A stretch of 16,428 nucleotides of DNA from CFX2 sp014338005 (GTDB taxonomy: Bacteria > Chloroflexota > Anaerolineae > Aggregatilineales > Phototrophicaceae). The notes beneath the pieces were generated by a model. It worked only from the letters and a program-made list of their open reading frames with translations. It searched no databases and had not been told where the DNA came from. Of the stretch, positions 5,509 through 12,948 are shown one piece after another. The position numbers and the translations under genes are program-made. Each line of letters starts with the position of its first letter. Within the stretch, counting starts at the first letter, position 1. The DNA lies in assembly GCA_030263555.1 (NCBI GenBank), contig SZPE01000097.1, forward strand, positions 1 through 16,428, read 5' to 3'.

Positions 5509-7555
5509 GCAGGAAGGCGCGCACACGGAATGATTGATCTTCCTGATAGGCGATAACGTCATAAAATACCCCGGCGCGGAGATCGGCGAAGGCGATGCTG
5601 GCCGCAAGCTGCCCGCGCGCCGAGTCCAGGATGTCGAGATTATGCTCTCCGGTGGGCATCATGATGATGCCAGACCAGGCTGCGCCGCTCACGTCATTCA
5701 CCAGCGTATAGACGCCGAACGGAATCGTGCGGCGGAAATCGTCTATGGTCGGCTCGTCCGTGCCTTCCGGCAGGTTTTCGATTTCCGGCGCGGCGACCGA
5801 ATAAGCCAACCCCAGGTGCACGCTGCGGTCCAGACTGGTATTGATGAGGCGCAGGCGCGGCGCATCGCCGCTGAAGATCAGGTCAGAGTCCAGCAGGACG
5901 AGCAGCCGGATAAGCCCGGCTTCCGCCGAACCGGAGGCGATAACGGTATAGGTCTGGCCGTTCTGTAAGGTTATGTCCGCCGTCGCCAGCGTTCCGCCGT
6001 CGCGCCCCACGCTGATGACAGGTTCGCGCTGCGGCACGGCCAGCAGTTCCGTGCCTTCGCCGTAGGCCACCGCTGCCAGCAGCGTCTGGCCGACAGTGAA
6101 ATCTACCGGTATCTGGTCTTCCAGGGCGTTCACCAGCCGAACCAGCGGCGCGTCCGCTGCGCCCCCGACCGTTGAGTCGTCGAGCGGGTCGCGCAGGTTT
6201 TCATCCACACCGACGTTATCGCTCAGGATGATCGGCGGGTTGCCGATCCGCCCGGTGACGAGATACAGATAAGTGTATCCGGCGCGGAGCTGCACGTTTT
6301 CGGCGATTTCGACGGTATCGCCGCCTTCGCCGGGCGCGATTTCTGACCAGTAGAAGCTAAAACTGCTTTCTGCCAGCCAGGTCTGCACCGGCGGTTGACC
6401 GACGAAAATATCCGGCACGCCGGGCAGCGGCCCGCCGCTGGTTTCGAGCTGAATCCGGGGGTAAATATCCAGCGTGTTCAAAAAGGCGATGCGCGCCAGG
6501 CGCGGCGGCGTTGGGGACAGGTCTTCAGGGAAGGTCAGCACCCGCAGATTTTCCGCCGAACCCAATATCAGCAGCGCCGTATAACGCGCCAGATTAAGCT
6601 GGACGGTCTGTTCGGCCAGTGGTTCGGCTGCCGGGCTGCTGCCGGCGGCGTAAATGCGAACGATGTGGTCGCCGGTAGCGGCCTCTTGGCGGGGCAGGGG
6701 GCGGCCAAACTCGGCGCTGCCGGCCAGCAGTTGGTCGTCCAGGTAAACATCCAGCGCACCGCCAATGGTCGAAGCCTGGATGAGACGCACAGAGGTGCGC
6801 CCCGGCGCGCGCGTTTCCATCTGGATGGCAGATGGAGCGGCCTGCTCCCCGGCCAGGATGAGCGTGTAGTGAAAACCTTCACGCAGGTCGGTTTCGTAGG
6901 TATAAATGGCCGTTTCGCCCTGGCGGAAGGCCAGCCTATTCTGGCCGCTTTTTAAAACGGCGGCCTTGGCACGCTGGCCGTAACCTGCCGGCGGTATCAG
7001 GTCGGCGGCATCCTGCGCGAGCGCGACCCCGGCAGTGCCGTTCAAAAGGTTGATGAAGGTGACGGCGCTTTCCCCGGCGGCCAAAGGGACAGCGTCTTCC
7101 GGGAAGGCCAGCAGTTCGAGATTATTCGGCGTTCCTGCCAGGATAACCAGCAGGGAGTCCCGGTGGTTGAAGGTCAGGGCGCTTTCCAGCAGGGATGCCG
7201 CGCCCGGTCTTGCCCCGGCGGGCATCACGCGCAGTTGGTAATCGCCGGCGCTAAGGGTCGTCGGTTCGGTGAAGCGGCTGAAATCCAGGTTGGTGGCGAT
7301 AGCAAGCGGGCCGGCCATGATGTTCACGGGCGGCGCACCCGGCGCGGCGTTGACAAAACGCACAACCGCCTGGCCGACCGGCGTGGAAGTGGCCGCCGGG
7401 GTGGATGATGGCGAAAGATCGGGTGAGGCGGTCGGTGTGTCTGGCGCGAGGGCAGAGGGAATATCCGGCGCAGGTGTGTCTGGAGACACATCCTGGGCGC
7501 AGGCGGCAGCCGACAGCAGGGCGATCAGGAGCGCGATTCGATACAACCAGTACAT
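5492..7555 (-). CDS. Predicted lipoprotein with about six DUF4397-like repeats
   Basis: A 687-residue exported protein. The N-terminus MYWLYRIALLIALLSAAAC is a lipoprotein signal peptide with Cys19 as the predicted lipidation site; A at -3 is slightly atypical. A Pro/Thr/Ser-rich linker (about 20-60) follows. Then come roughly six repeats beginning VVRFVNAAPGAPPVNI (63), VTFINLLNG (about 164), SVRLIQAS (about 254), IAFLNTLD (about 355), VRLVNALEDQIPVDF (about 471) and LRLINTSL (about 570). These resemble DUF4397, a beta-sandwich domain common in surface proteins of unknown function. I chose the ATG at 7555 for its ribosome site (GAGG) and signal peptide; an upstream TTG extension has neither. 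It would be anchored on the outer face of the membrane. The secreted paralogue lies upstream beyond a terminator. The function is unknown; binding or envelope structure is a guess. Confidence 0.85.
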   Translation of the reverse strand: MYWLYRIALLIALLSAAACAQDVSPDTPAPDIPSALAPDTPTASPDLSPSSTPAATSTPVGQAVVRFVNAAPGAPPVNIMAGPLAIATNLDFSRFTEPTTLSAGDYQLRVMPAGARPGAASLLESALTFNHRDSLLVILAGTPNNLELLAFPEDAVPLAAGESAVTFINLLNGTAGVALAQDAADLIPPAGYGQRAKAAVLKSGQNRLAFRQGETAIYTYETDLREGFHYTLILAGEQAAPSAIQMETRAPGRTSVRLIQASTIGGALDVYLDDQLLAGSAEFGRPLPRQEAATGDHIVRIYAAGSSPAAEPLAEQTVQLNLARYTALLILGSAENLRVLTFPEDLSPTPPRLARIAFLNTLDIYPRIQLETSGGPLPGVPDIFVGQPPVQTWLAESSFSFYWSEIAPGEGGDTVEIAENVQLRAGYTYLYLVTGRIGNPPIILSDNVGVDENLRDPLDDSTVGGAADAPLVRLVNALEDQIPVDFTVGQTLLAAVAYGEGTELLAVPQREPVISVGRDGGTLATADITLQNGQTYTVIASGSAEAGLIRLLVLLDSDLIFSGDAPRLRLINTSLDRSVHLGLAYSVAAPEIENLPEGTDEPTIDDFRRTIPFGVYTLVNDVSGAAWSGIIMMPTGEHNLDILDSARGQLAASIAFADLRAGVFYDVIAYQEDQSFRVRAFLLEYPR

Positions 7556-7570
7556 AAGGCCCTCATTCGG

Positions 7571-7613
7571 TGGACATTCCGGGTTCTGAACCCTGGACGG
7601 CGCTTTATGTCCA
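7571..7613. repeat. Nested inverted repeats in the lipoprotein leader
   Basis: An outer pair TGGACAT (7571-7577) and ATGTCCA (7607-7613) flanks an inner perfect palindrome GGGTTCTGAACCC (7581-7593). The structure lies 16-58 nt ahead of the lipoprotein ATG. It could be an operator for a dimeric repressor or a 5' leader hairpin. A TACAAT hexamer (minus strand) sits just upstream of the outer arm and could serve as a -10 box, but no good -35 partner was seen. Confidence 0.4.
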
Positions 7614-7640
7614 TTGTAACTGCCCTGATCGGAAAAGGCA

Positions 7641-7685
7641 TAATAAAAAAGTCCTGCAACCCCTGAATCGAGGCGCAGGACTTTT
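7641..7685 (-). terminator. Intrinsic terminator after the DUF4397/SH3 gene
   Basis: A perfect 11-bp stem, AAAAGTCCTGC (7647-7657) with GCAGGACTTTT (7675-7685), encloses a 17-nt loop. On the minus strand it runs into TTTTTTATTATG. It starts 20 nt beyond the stop codon of the 887-residue gene. The plus-strand tail is only TTTT, so termination is mainly for leftward transcription. It separates the two DUF4397 genes into different transcription units. Confidence 0.85.
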
Positions 7686-7705
7686 GCGATGCGGAACAAA
7701 GGAGC

Positions 7706-10369
7706 TTAAGAGTCGAGCGGCCCCAGGGTGTTGGCCGGCACCCAGCCGCGCGCACCGTCATTCGGCAGCTCGATGGCGCTGAAGACGCCGTCCGTGTACA
7801 GCAGGATGACGATACGACCGCGCGTTAACACGGGCAGGCCGTCGCTGTTGCCGCCGGGGTCAACCGTCATGGCGACCACTTCGGCGATCACCTTCAAATA
7901 GGTTACGTCGGTGGGGGTCGCAATGGGGGCCGGTTCCTGGCCTTCCGCAGGGGCGGGCGTTTCTTCCACAAAAATTGGCTCTCGTCCCTCAACCTCACCG
8001 GCAACCAGCGGCACCTGGGCGATGTTGACCAGCTTGCCATTCTGAGACAGGCGGACGAAAACCGCCGTATCGCTGCGCGCCGCAATCCAGCCTTCGATGT
8101 TCTCGAACGTCACCAGCAGCCATTCGCTGTCGCCGGAACGCCCGGCGACGACCAGCCGCGTGCCGCTGGGGATTTGCGCCAGCACTTCTGAACGCACGTT
8201 GGGGTTGCGCCGCAGGTTCAAGTTCGAGCCAGGATCAAGCGCCACTTCGGCGATGAACGCATTCAGAAGCGGGTCAACGGTCGGGCGTTCAATGGGCGCG
8301 ATGTTGGCCGTCACTTCGCCGCGTTCCGTTCCGTCGGCGATAACCAGCAGACCTTCTTCGTCCATGCCTCTGAAGTCAATCGGTTTGCCGTTGACGCTGA
8401 ACTGCATGTACAGGGTGTTGGCCCAGCCGGTGATGCTGCCACCCTCCGGCGGCGAGTAGCTTACGAACACCCATTCGCCGCCCCTGAGCAGGCTCAGGAA
8501 CTCGGTCACGGTGCCGCTCGGTACACGCGCTATCACTTCGCCGTCGGTGCTTGGAGTCCGGCGCAGATTCAGATTAACGCCGGGGTCGAGATTAAAGACG
8601 GTCGCCACCACGCGATCAACCGGAATCTGCGGCGAGGTTACAGCGGTGTTTACCGCCTCGCCCGGCTGATCGAAGGGGATGATCGGCAGATCAGCCAACC
8701 GGACGCGCTGCCCGGCGCTGTTACCCACGCTCAGGAACTGCGCGTTTACCCAGGCGGTGATAAAACCGCCGTCCGGCGTCGCATAGGTCACGTTCAGCCA
8801 GACTTGAGCAGGCGGCAGGTCTTGATTACCTTGCAGGAAGCTGGCGGGGTCGTCCTGGCCGGGTACGCCGGCGCGCCCGTTCACGGTCAAAAGCGCGTCG
8901 GAGGGCGCGAGACCCAGAGACAGCGAAGTGCGGGTGGGATACTGGCGAAGCTGAATGTTAACGCCGGGGTCAACAATCGGCTGCGCGATAGGAAGCTCGC
9001 CAGGAGGCACGGCAGCCGCTTCAACAGCCGGCGGGGGCGCGACGACCGCCGCTTCGGGGGACTCCGCGCTGACGACCGCGAGTCCGGCGGGCGCGCTGGC
9101 GATGCCCTGCGCCACGCCGGTAGGTTTGACGAACAGGCGCGCCTCACCGCCTTCACCGGCTGCCAGCAGGTTGTAATACACGCCGCCGTAAAATGCCTGC
9201 GCCGGGATTTCCAGCGTGCTGCTCGTCTCGCCGGATGCGATCGAGAGCGTGATGCCCTGGGCGCTGGCGGGGATGCTGACCGCATCGTTGGCCGCGCCGA
9301 AGGCCAGGCCGTCGGCCAGCAGCGTGCCGTCATCGAGTGCGGCGGTCAGCAGCGAGCTGCCGGGCAGCCCGTTAATCAGGCTCAGGCGGGCCTGCCGCGC
9401 GTCCATGCCGGCGACATTATCCGGGAAGGCTTGCAGCGTCACATCGTCCGGCGTGCCGAGGGCGGCTGCCGTCAGCGCATCCCCAATGGCGATACTCAGG
9501 GGCGCGTCGAGGACGGTTTGATCGGAACCGGCAACTTTAAGCGCGACGTTGTAATCCCCGGCGGGCAGGGCGACATGCTCGGTCATTTCGCCAAAATTCA
9601 GCGCCGGGGCGAACAGTTTGTCGTCCAGATAAATATCAACCGCCGGCGCCCCTGCCACGCCATGCGCCACGCGCACCAGCCCGCCAGGGGCTTCGGCAGC
9701 GGCGGGCGCGGCCAGCAGCAGCGACGATGGAGCATCCGCCGGGCCATAAACGACCAGCGCATACGATACGCCGCTGGTGAACGTCAGAGGGGCGGGCGAA
9801 ACAATCGCGTCCGCCGAAGTCTGGCCGGTCGGCACGACGACAAAATCATAAGTGAAGCCGGTATCCAGGTCCAGGCTGCCGCCCGGCAGGCCGAAAGTCA
9901 GCCCCGGCAGGGCAACCCGGCCATCGGCCAGGGCGATGTCCACGCCGGGCGCTTCCGGGATGGCGTGAACGGCGGTGAAGCGCGCTTTGCCCAACGGCAG
10001 CGGGCTGATGTCGTCCTGATAAATGAGGAACGCCGGCGGGCTGCTGGGCGCTGCTACCAGAGTGACCGCCGCGCCGGATGTGGGGCTGACGGACTGCTGC
10101 CACAGGGGGGTGAGTTCGCCGGCTGCCGTGACGATGAGCCGGTGTTCGCCGGCGGGAAGATTGACATAACCGGAAACCTGGCCGTAGTCCAGGCTTTGAA
10201 TCGTCAGTTCGCCGTCGGTGTAGATGTCAACCGCCGGCGCTTGCGGAATGGCGTGGACAAAGCGCATCTGTGCGCCGCCGGACGCCTGGGCGAAGGCGCT
10301 GGTCGCCAGGACAAACAACAGCGCCAGCACCAGAAGACCGGTGACGCTTCGTATCGGACGGTGGTTCAT
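7706..10369 (-). CDS. Secreted DUF4397 and SH3-repeat protein
   Basis: An 887-residue protein with a Sec signal peptide (hydrophobic 9-25, likely cleavage after AFA, residue 27). Four DUF4397-type domains follow: 33-125 (MRFVHAIPQAPAVDIYTDG), 129-218 (FTAVHAIPEAPGVDI), 231-318 (VRVAHGVAGAPAVDIYLDD) and 327-415. An Ala/Pro linker (about 416-465) leads to SH3-like repeats, each opening with a DPGxNxxLR motif, at 467-548, 593-655 and 711-772, and a degenerate copy at about 834-883. No LPXTG, S-layer homology or C-terminal membrane anchor is visible, so it is secreted or held non-covalently. SH3b domains often bind peptidoglycan or other proteins; the ligand is unknown here. The ATG (10369) has AGGAG 10 nt upstream. 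It is the first of two DUF4397 genes in the window and is followed by a strong terminator. Confidence 0.9.
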   Translation of the reverse strand: MNHRPIRSVTGLLVLALLFVLATSAFAQASGGAQMRFVHAIPQAPAVDIYTDGELTIQSLDYGQVSGYVNLPAGEHRLIVTAAGELTPLWQQSVSPTSGAAVTLVAAPSSPPAFLIYQDDISPLPLGKARFTAVHAIPEAPGVDIALADGRVALPGLTFGLPGGSLDLDTGFTYDFVVVPTGQTSADAIVSPAPLTFTSGVSYALVVYGPADAPSSLLLAAPAAAEAPGGLVRVAHGVAGAPAVDIYLDDKLFAPALNFGEMTEHVALPAGDYNVALKVAGSDQTVLDAPLSIAIGDALTAAALGTPDDVTLQAFPDNVAGMDARQARLSLINGLPGSSLLTAALDDGTLLADGLAFGAANDAVSIPASAQGITLSIASGETSSTLEIPAQAFYGGVYYNLLAAGEGGEARLFVKPTGVAQGIASAPAGLAVVSAESPEAAVVAPPPAVEAAAVPPGELPIAQPIVDPGVNIQLRQYPTRTSLSLGLAPSDALLTVNGRAGVPGQDDPASFLQGNQDLPPAQVWLNVTYATPDGGFITAWVNAQFLSVGNSAGQRVRLADLPIIPFDQPGEAVNTAVTSPQIPVDRVVATVFNLDPGVNLNLRRTPSTDGEVIARVPSGTVTEFLSLLRGGEWVFVSYSPPEGGSITGWANTLYMQFSVNGKPIDFRGMDEEGLLVIADGTERGEVTANIAPIERPTVDPLLNAFIAEVALDPGSNLNLRRNPNVRSEVLAQIPSGTRLVVAGRSGDSEWLLVTFENIEGWIAARSDTAVFVRLSQNGKLVNIAQVPLVAGEVEGREPIFVEETPAPAEGQEPAPIATPTDVTYLKVIAEVVAMTVDPGGNSDGLPVLTRGRIVILLYTDGVFSAIELPNDGARGWVPANTLGPLDS

Positions 10370-10401
10370 ATTTACAACTCTCCTGAAAACCCATCATATC
10401 C

Positions 10402-10424
10402 GGGGCAGGATAGTTTCCTGCCCC
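10402..10424. terminator. GC-rich hairpin between ahcY and the DUF4397/SH3 gene
   Basis: Perfect 9-bp arms GGGGCAGGA (10402-10410) and TCCTGCCCC (10416-10424) enclose a 5-nt loop. It lies 65 nt beyond the ahcY stop and 33 nt before the next gene's start. No proper T-tract follows on either strand, so it may be a weak or factor-assisted terminator, or an RNA-stabilising hairpin. The remaining intergenic sequence (10370-10488) shows only the AGGAG ribosome site of the DUF4397 gene. Confidence 0.45.
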
Positions 10425-10488
10425 ATGAAGTCCCTTTTGAGCGGGGCTTGTTCGATCATGCCAGAGCGATTCGGGTCTGGGTAGGGTA

Positions 10489-11751
10489 CTAAGTTCCTTC
10501 TTCCCACTGGCTGAGGTACTTTTCCTGCTCCGGTGTCAGCTTATCAATGTTCACGTGCATGGCTTCTAACTTCAGCCGGGCGATTTCGCGGTCAATTGCT
10601 TCCGGGATGGTATAAACCTGGGGCTGCATGTCGCCGGCGTATTTCAGCATGTACTCCGCGCCGAGCGCCTGGTTGGCGAAGCTCATATCCATCACGCTGG
10701 CGGGGTGGCCTTCGGCGGCGGCCAGATTGATGAGCCGTCCCTCGCCCAACAGGTACAGCGGTTTGCCGTCCACCAGAAATTCTTCAACGAATGGCCGCAC
10801 CAGGCGAGGTTTGGCGCTGCTCATTTTTTCCAGCGCCGGGATATTGATTTCGACGTTGAAGTGGCCGGAATTGCACATGATTGCGCCCGGCTTCATGCTG
10901 GTAAAATGCTGCCTGTCCAGCACGTTAATGTCGCCGGTGGCGGTCACGAAGATGTCGCCGATTGAAGCGGCTTCGTTCATCGGCATCACGCGGTAGCCGT
11001 CCATCACGGCTTCCAGGGCGCGCAGTGGGTTGACCTCGGTGACAATGACATTAGCGCCCATGCCGGCGGCGCGGCTGGCGATGCCGCGACTGCACCAACC
11101 ATAACCGGCCACGACCACCGTGCGCCCGGCCAGCAGGATATTGGTCGCCCGCACGATGCCATCAATCGTACTCTGACCCGTGCCGTAGCGGTTATCAAAC
11201 AGGTGTTTGGTGTCGCTGTCGTTGACGGCAATCACCGGGAAGGCCAGCGCGCCGTCCTTCGCCATCGCCCGCAGGCGAATCACGCCGGTGGTGGTTTCTT
11301 CCGTCCCACCCACGATGTCTTCCAGCAGCTCGCGGCGGCTCTTGTGGATGGTACTCACCAGGTCTGCGCCGTCGTCCATCGTGATATGCGGCTTGTGGTC
11401 GAGCGCGGCTTTGATATGCTCGTAGTAGGTGTTGTTATCTTCACCTTTGATGGCGTAGACCGGAATTTCGTAGTTCGCTACCAGCGATGCCGCCACATCA
11501 TCTTGGGTGGAAAGCGGGTTCGACGCGCACAGAACCACGTCCGCGCCGCCCATCTGGAGCGTGTGCATCAAATTAGCGGTTTCGGTTGTAACGTGCAGAC
11601 AGGCCGAAATCCGCACCCCCTTCAGCGGTTTTTCGCGCTCAAAACGCTGGCGGATGGCGCGTAGAACCGGCATTTCCTGTTCCGCCCATTCGATGCGGTA
11701 GCGCCCCCCTGGCGCAAGGTCGAGATTCTTGACATCATGTTGAACGGTCAT
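10489..11751 (-). CDS. ahcY: Adenosylhomocysteinase (S-adenosylhomocysteine hydrolase)
   Basis: A 420-residue cytosolic NAD-dependent enzyme that reversibly splits S-adenosylhomocysteine into adenosine and homocysteine, relieving product inhibition of methyltransferases. Seen: substrate-site segments LHVTTETA (52-59), SNPLSTQDDVAA (78-88), EETTTGV (151-157) and NDSDTKHLFDNRYGTGQS (177-194); the NAD-binding motif GYGWCSRG (216-223); and the C-terminal HPASVMDMSFANQAL. The length matches the short archaeal/thermophile-type form (about 405-425), not the about 470-residue form carrying an internal insertion. The C-terminus lacks the KPxxYRY end of the longer enzymes. The ATG at 11751 is preceded by AGGAG. 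It follows an adenosine-kinase-like gene by 84 nt, but has its own likely promoter. Confidence 0.97.
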   Translation of the reverse strand: MTVQHDVKNLDLAPGGRYRIEWAEQEMPVLRAIRQRFEREKPLKGVRISACLHVTTETANLMHTLQMGGADVVLCASNPLSTQDDVAASLVANYEIPVYAIKGEDNNTYYEHIKAALDHKPHITMDDGADLVSTIHKSRRELLEDIVGGTEETTTGVIRLRAMAKDGALAFPVIAVNDSDTKHLFDNRYGTGQSTIDGIVRATNILLAGRTVVVAGYGWCSRGIASRAAGMGANVIVTEVNPLRALEAVMDGYRVMPMNEAASIGDIFVTATGDINVLDRQHFTSMKPGAIMCNSGHFNVEINIPALEKMSSAKPRLVRPFVEEFLVDGKPLYLLGEGRLINLAAAEGHPASVMDMSFANQALGAEYMLKYAGDMQPQVYTIPEAIDREIARLKLEAMHVNIDKLTPEQEKYLSQWEEGT

Positions 11752-11786
11752 TGCTGCTCCTGAAGCGAACTAAACAAAACGTAAGG

Positions 11787-11795
11787 ATTGTAGCA
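11787..11795 (-). promoter_or_regulatory. Extended -10 promoter of ahcY
   Basis: On the minus strand TGC (11795-11793) directly precedes TACAAT (11792-11787), an extended -10 element with 5/6 matches. The best -35 sequence at 17 nt (CTGGCG) is weak, as is usual for extended -10 promoters. A start near 11780 leaves a leader of about 28 nt with AGGAG before the ATG. That is too short for a known SAH or SAM riboswitch. Confidence 0.45.
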
Positions 11796-11802
11796 CACCA
11801 TA

Positions 11803-11834
11803 ACGTTTACGCCAGTCGTTAAACCGACGTTTAC
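11803..11834. repeat. Paired ACGTTTAC direct repeats upstream of the ahcY promoter
   Basis: ACGTTTAC occurs at 11803-11810 and again at 11827-11834, 24 nt apart (a little over two helical turns). Between them lies an imperfect palindrome GTCGTTAAACCGAC (11815-11828). The block sits immediately upstream of the extended -10 element, where an activator or repressor would bind. No known regulator is recognised. Confidence 0.35.
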
Positions 11835-11835
11835 T

Positions 11836-12816
11836 CTACGATACAGCCCGCTGTGTGGACTCCAACAGCGTATCCAGCAGGCCTTTATCATCGAACCGGG
11901 TGCGAAAACGCGCTACGAAGTCCGATCGGGAAAAGCTGTGATTCTGCGTGCCGACCTGTTCCAGCACATAAGTCGCGCACAGCGCGCCGACCTGCCCGGC
12001 AAGCTGGAGCGGCCAGCCGGCCACCAGGCCGCGCACCAGACCGGCGCGGAAGGCGTCGCCGACGCCAGTGGGGTCTTTGATCGCGTCGGTTGTAAAAGGC
12101 GGGACTTCGATCAACTCACCGCCGGCATAAATATGCGAGCCGCGCGCCCCCTGGGTAATGACCAGAATTTCGATGTTTCGCCGCAGATCGTTCAGGGTCT
12201 GTTCGGTTTTTTTGCAGATGATTTCGGCTTCGTAGGCATTAACGATCAGCGCATAAGCGCCCTGCATGTCCCGGTACAGTTCCTCGCCGGTCAGCCGGGG
12301 AACCTGCTGGCTGGGGTCGTAGATAAAACGAATCTGCCGCTCGCGGCACTCCCGCGCCAGGTTCATCATCGCCTGGGGATCGTTGGGCGAAATGATGACC
12401 ATATCGGGCTGGCCGTCGAACACGTCGGCCAGCGTGTAATCTTTGGCATAGGCCATCGCGCCGGTATAAAACGAGGCGATCTGGTTATTGTCCAGGTCAG
12501 TATTGGCGAAAAACGAGGCGGTAAATACGTGGTCAATCTGGCGGACGGTGCTGGTGTCCACCCCGGCGTTTTCCAGCCAGGCGCGGTATTCGGCAAAATC
12601 GCGCCCGACCGTTCCCATCAGCTTGGGGCGCAGGCCCATCAGGGCCAGGTTGAAGGCGATGTTAGCCGCCACGCCGCCCCAGTGTTTGGTCATTTCGTCC
12701 ACCAGAAAACTCAGGCTGACCTGATGAAGCTGCTCTCGAATGAAATAATCGGTGAAGCGCCCCGGAAAGCGCATGAGATAATCGTAGGCGATTGAGCCGG
12801 TGACTATAATATCCAT
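11836..12816 (-). CDS. PfkB-family sugar/nucleoside kinase, probable adenosine kinase
   Basis: A 326-residue ribokinase-fold enzyme. Seen: the substrate-binding GG motif HWGGVAANIAFNLA (45-58), the anion-hole and catalytic motif DPTGVGDAFRAG (248-259, catalytic base D254), NAYEAEII (193-200) and ITQGARGS (220-227). PfkB members phosphorylate sugars or nucleosides with ATP. The location next to ahcY on the same strand suggests adenosine as the substrate, since removing adenosine pulls SAH hydrolysis forward and returns it to AMP. Ribokinase or another specificity remains possible, as no substrate-specific residue can be confirmed by eye. The ATG is at 12816. The stop lies 84 nt before the ahcY start. 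A divergent region of about 130 nt separates it from the NAD-salvage genes. Confidence 0.85.
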   Translation of the reverse strand: MDIIVTGSIAYDYLMRFPGRFTDYFIREQLHQVSLSFLVDEMTKHWGGVAANIAFNLALMGLRPKLMGTVGRDFAEYRAWLENAGVDTSTVRQIDHVFTASFFANTDLDNNQIASFYTGAMAYAKDYTLADVFDGQPDMVIISPNDPQAMMNLARECRERQIRFIYDPSQQVPRLTGEELYRDMQGAYALIVNAYEAEIICKKTEQTLNDLRRNIEILVITQGARGSHIYAGGELIEVPPFTTDAIKDPTGVGDAFRAGLVRGLVAGWPLQLAGQVGALCATYVLEQVGTQNHSFSRSDFVARFRTRFDDKGLLDTLLESTQRAVS

Positions 12817-12847
12817 TGGCTTTTTGGCGTCCTATCGTTTGGTTTTC

Positions 12848-12869
12848 GTGGAGGGTGTGCCTCCCCTAC
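12848..12869. repeat. Imperfect GC-rich palindrome, possible dispersed-repeat remnant
   Basis: A 22-nt block reads GTGGAGGG on one side and CCTCCCCTAC on the other. Its perfect core is GGAGG (12850-12854) with CCTCC (12860-12864) around a 5-nt loop. It lies in the predicted leader of the kinase transcript. GTAGGGG...-type palindromes occur in many copies in some Chloroflexota and cyanobacterial genomes, and this may be a decayed copy. A simple leader hairpin is the alternative. Confidence 0.3.
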
Positions 12870-12883
12870 AAAAGCGACAAATG

Positions 12884-12913
12884 AGTATACCATAAGCCTT
12901 TGCGCGTTGTAGA
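12884..12913 (-). promoter_or_regulatory. Probable promoter of the kinase gene
   Basis: On the minus strand TCTACA (12913-12908, 4/6) is followed after 18 nt by TATACT (12889-12884, 5/6). A TGG (12892-12890) directly before the -10 gives an extended -10 feature. A start near 12877 gives a leader of about 60 nt that includes the GC-rich palindrome. No equally convincing plus-strand promoter was found for the divergent phosphoribosyltransferase gene. Confidence 0.45.
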
Positions 12914-12948
12914 ATTAAATTTACGGCTTGGGCGGACGGGAACAAAAA

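Noticed and set aside
8804..10492. Long plus-strand open frame of 562 codons
   Set aside because: It is antisense to the DUF4397/SH3 gene, which has a signal peptide, domains, a ribosome site and a terminator. The plus frame translates to an Arg/Gly/Gln-rich sequence with no recognisable fold, as expected from GC-rich antisense.
11752..11835. SAH or SAM riboswitch ahead of ahcY
   Set aside because: The predicted transcription start near 11780 leaves only about 28 nt before the ATG, and no riboswitch core motif was seen.
11938..12795. Plus-strand open frame of 285 codons
   Set aside because: Antisense shadow of the PfkB kinase, which has clear catalytic motifs.
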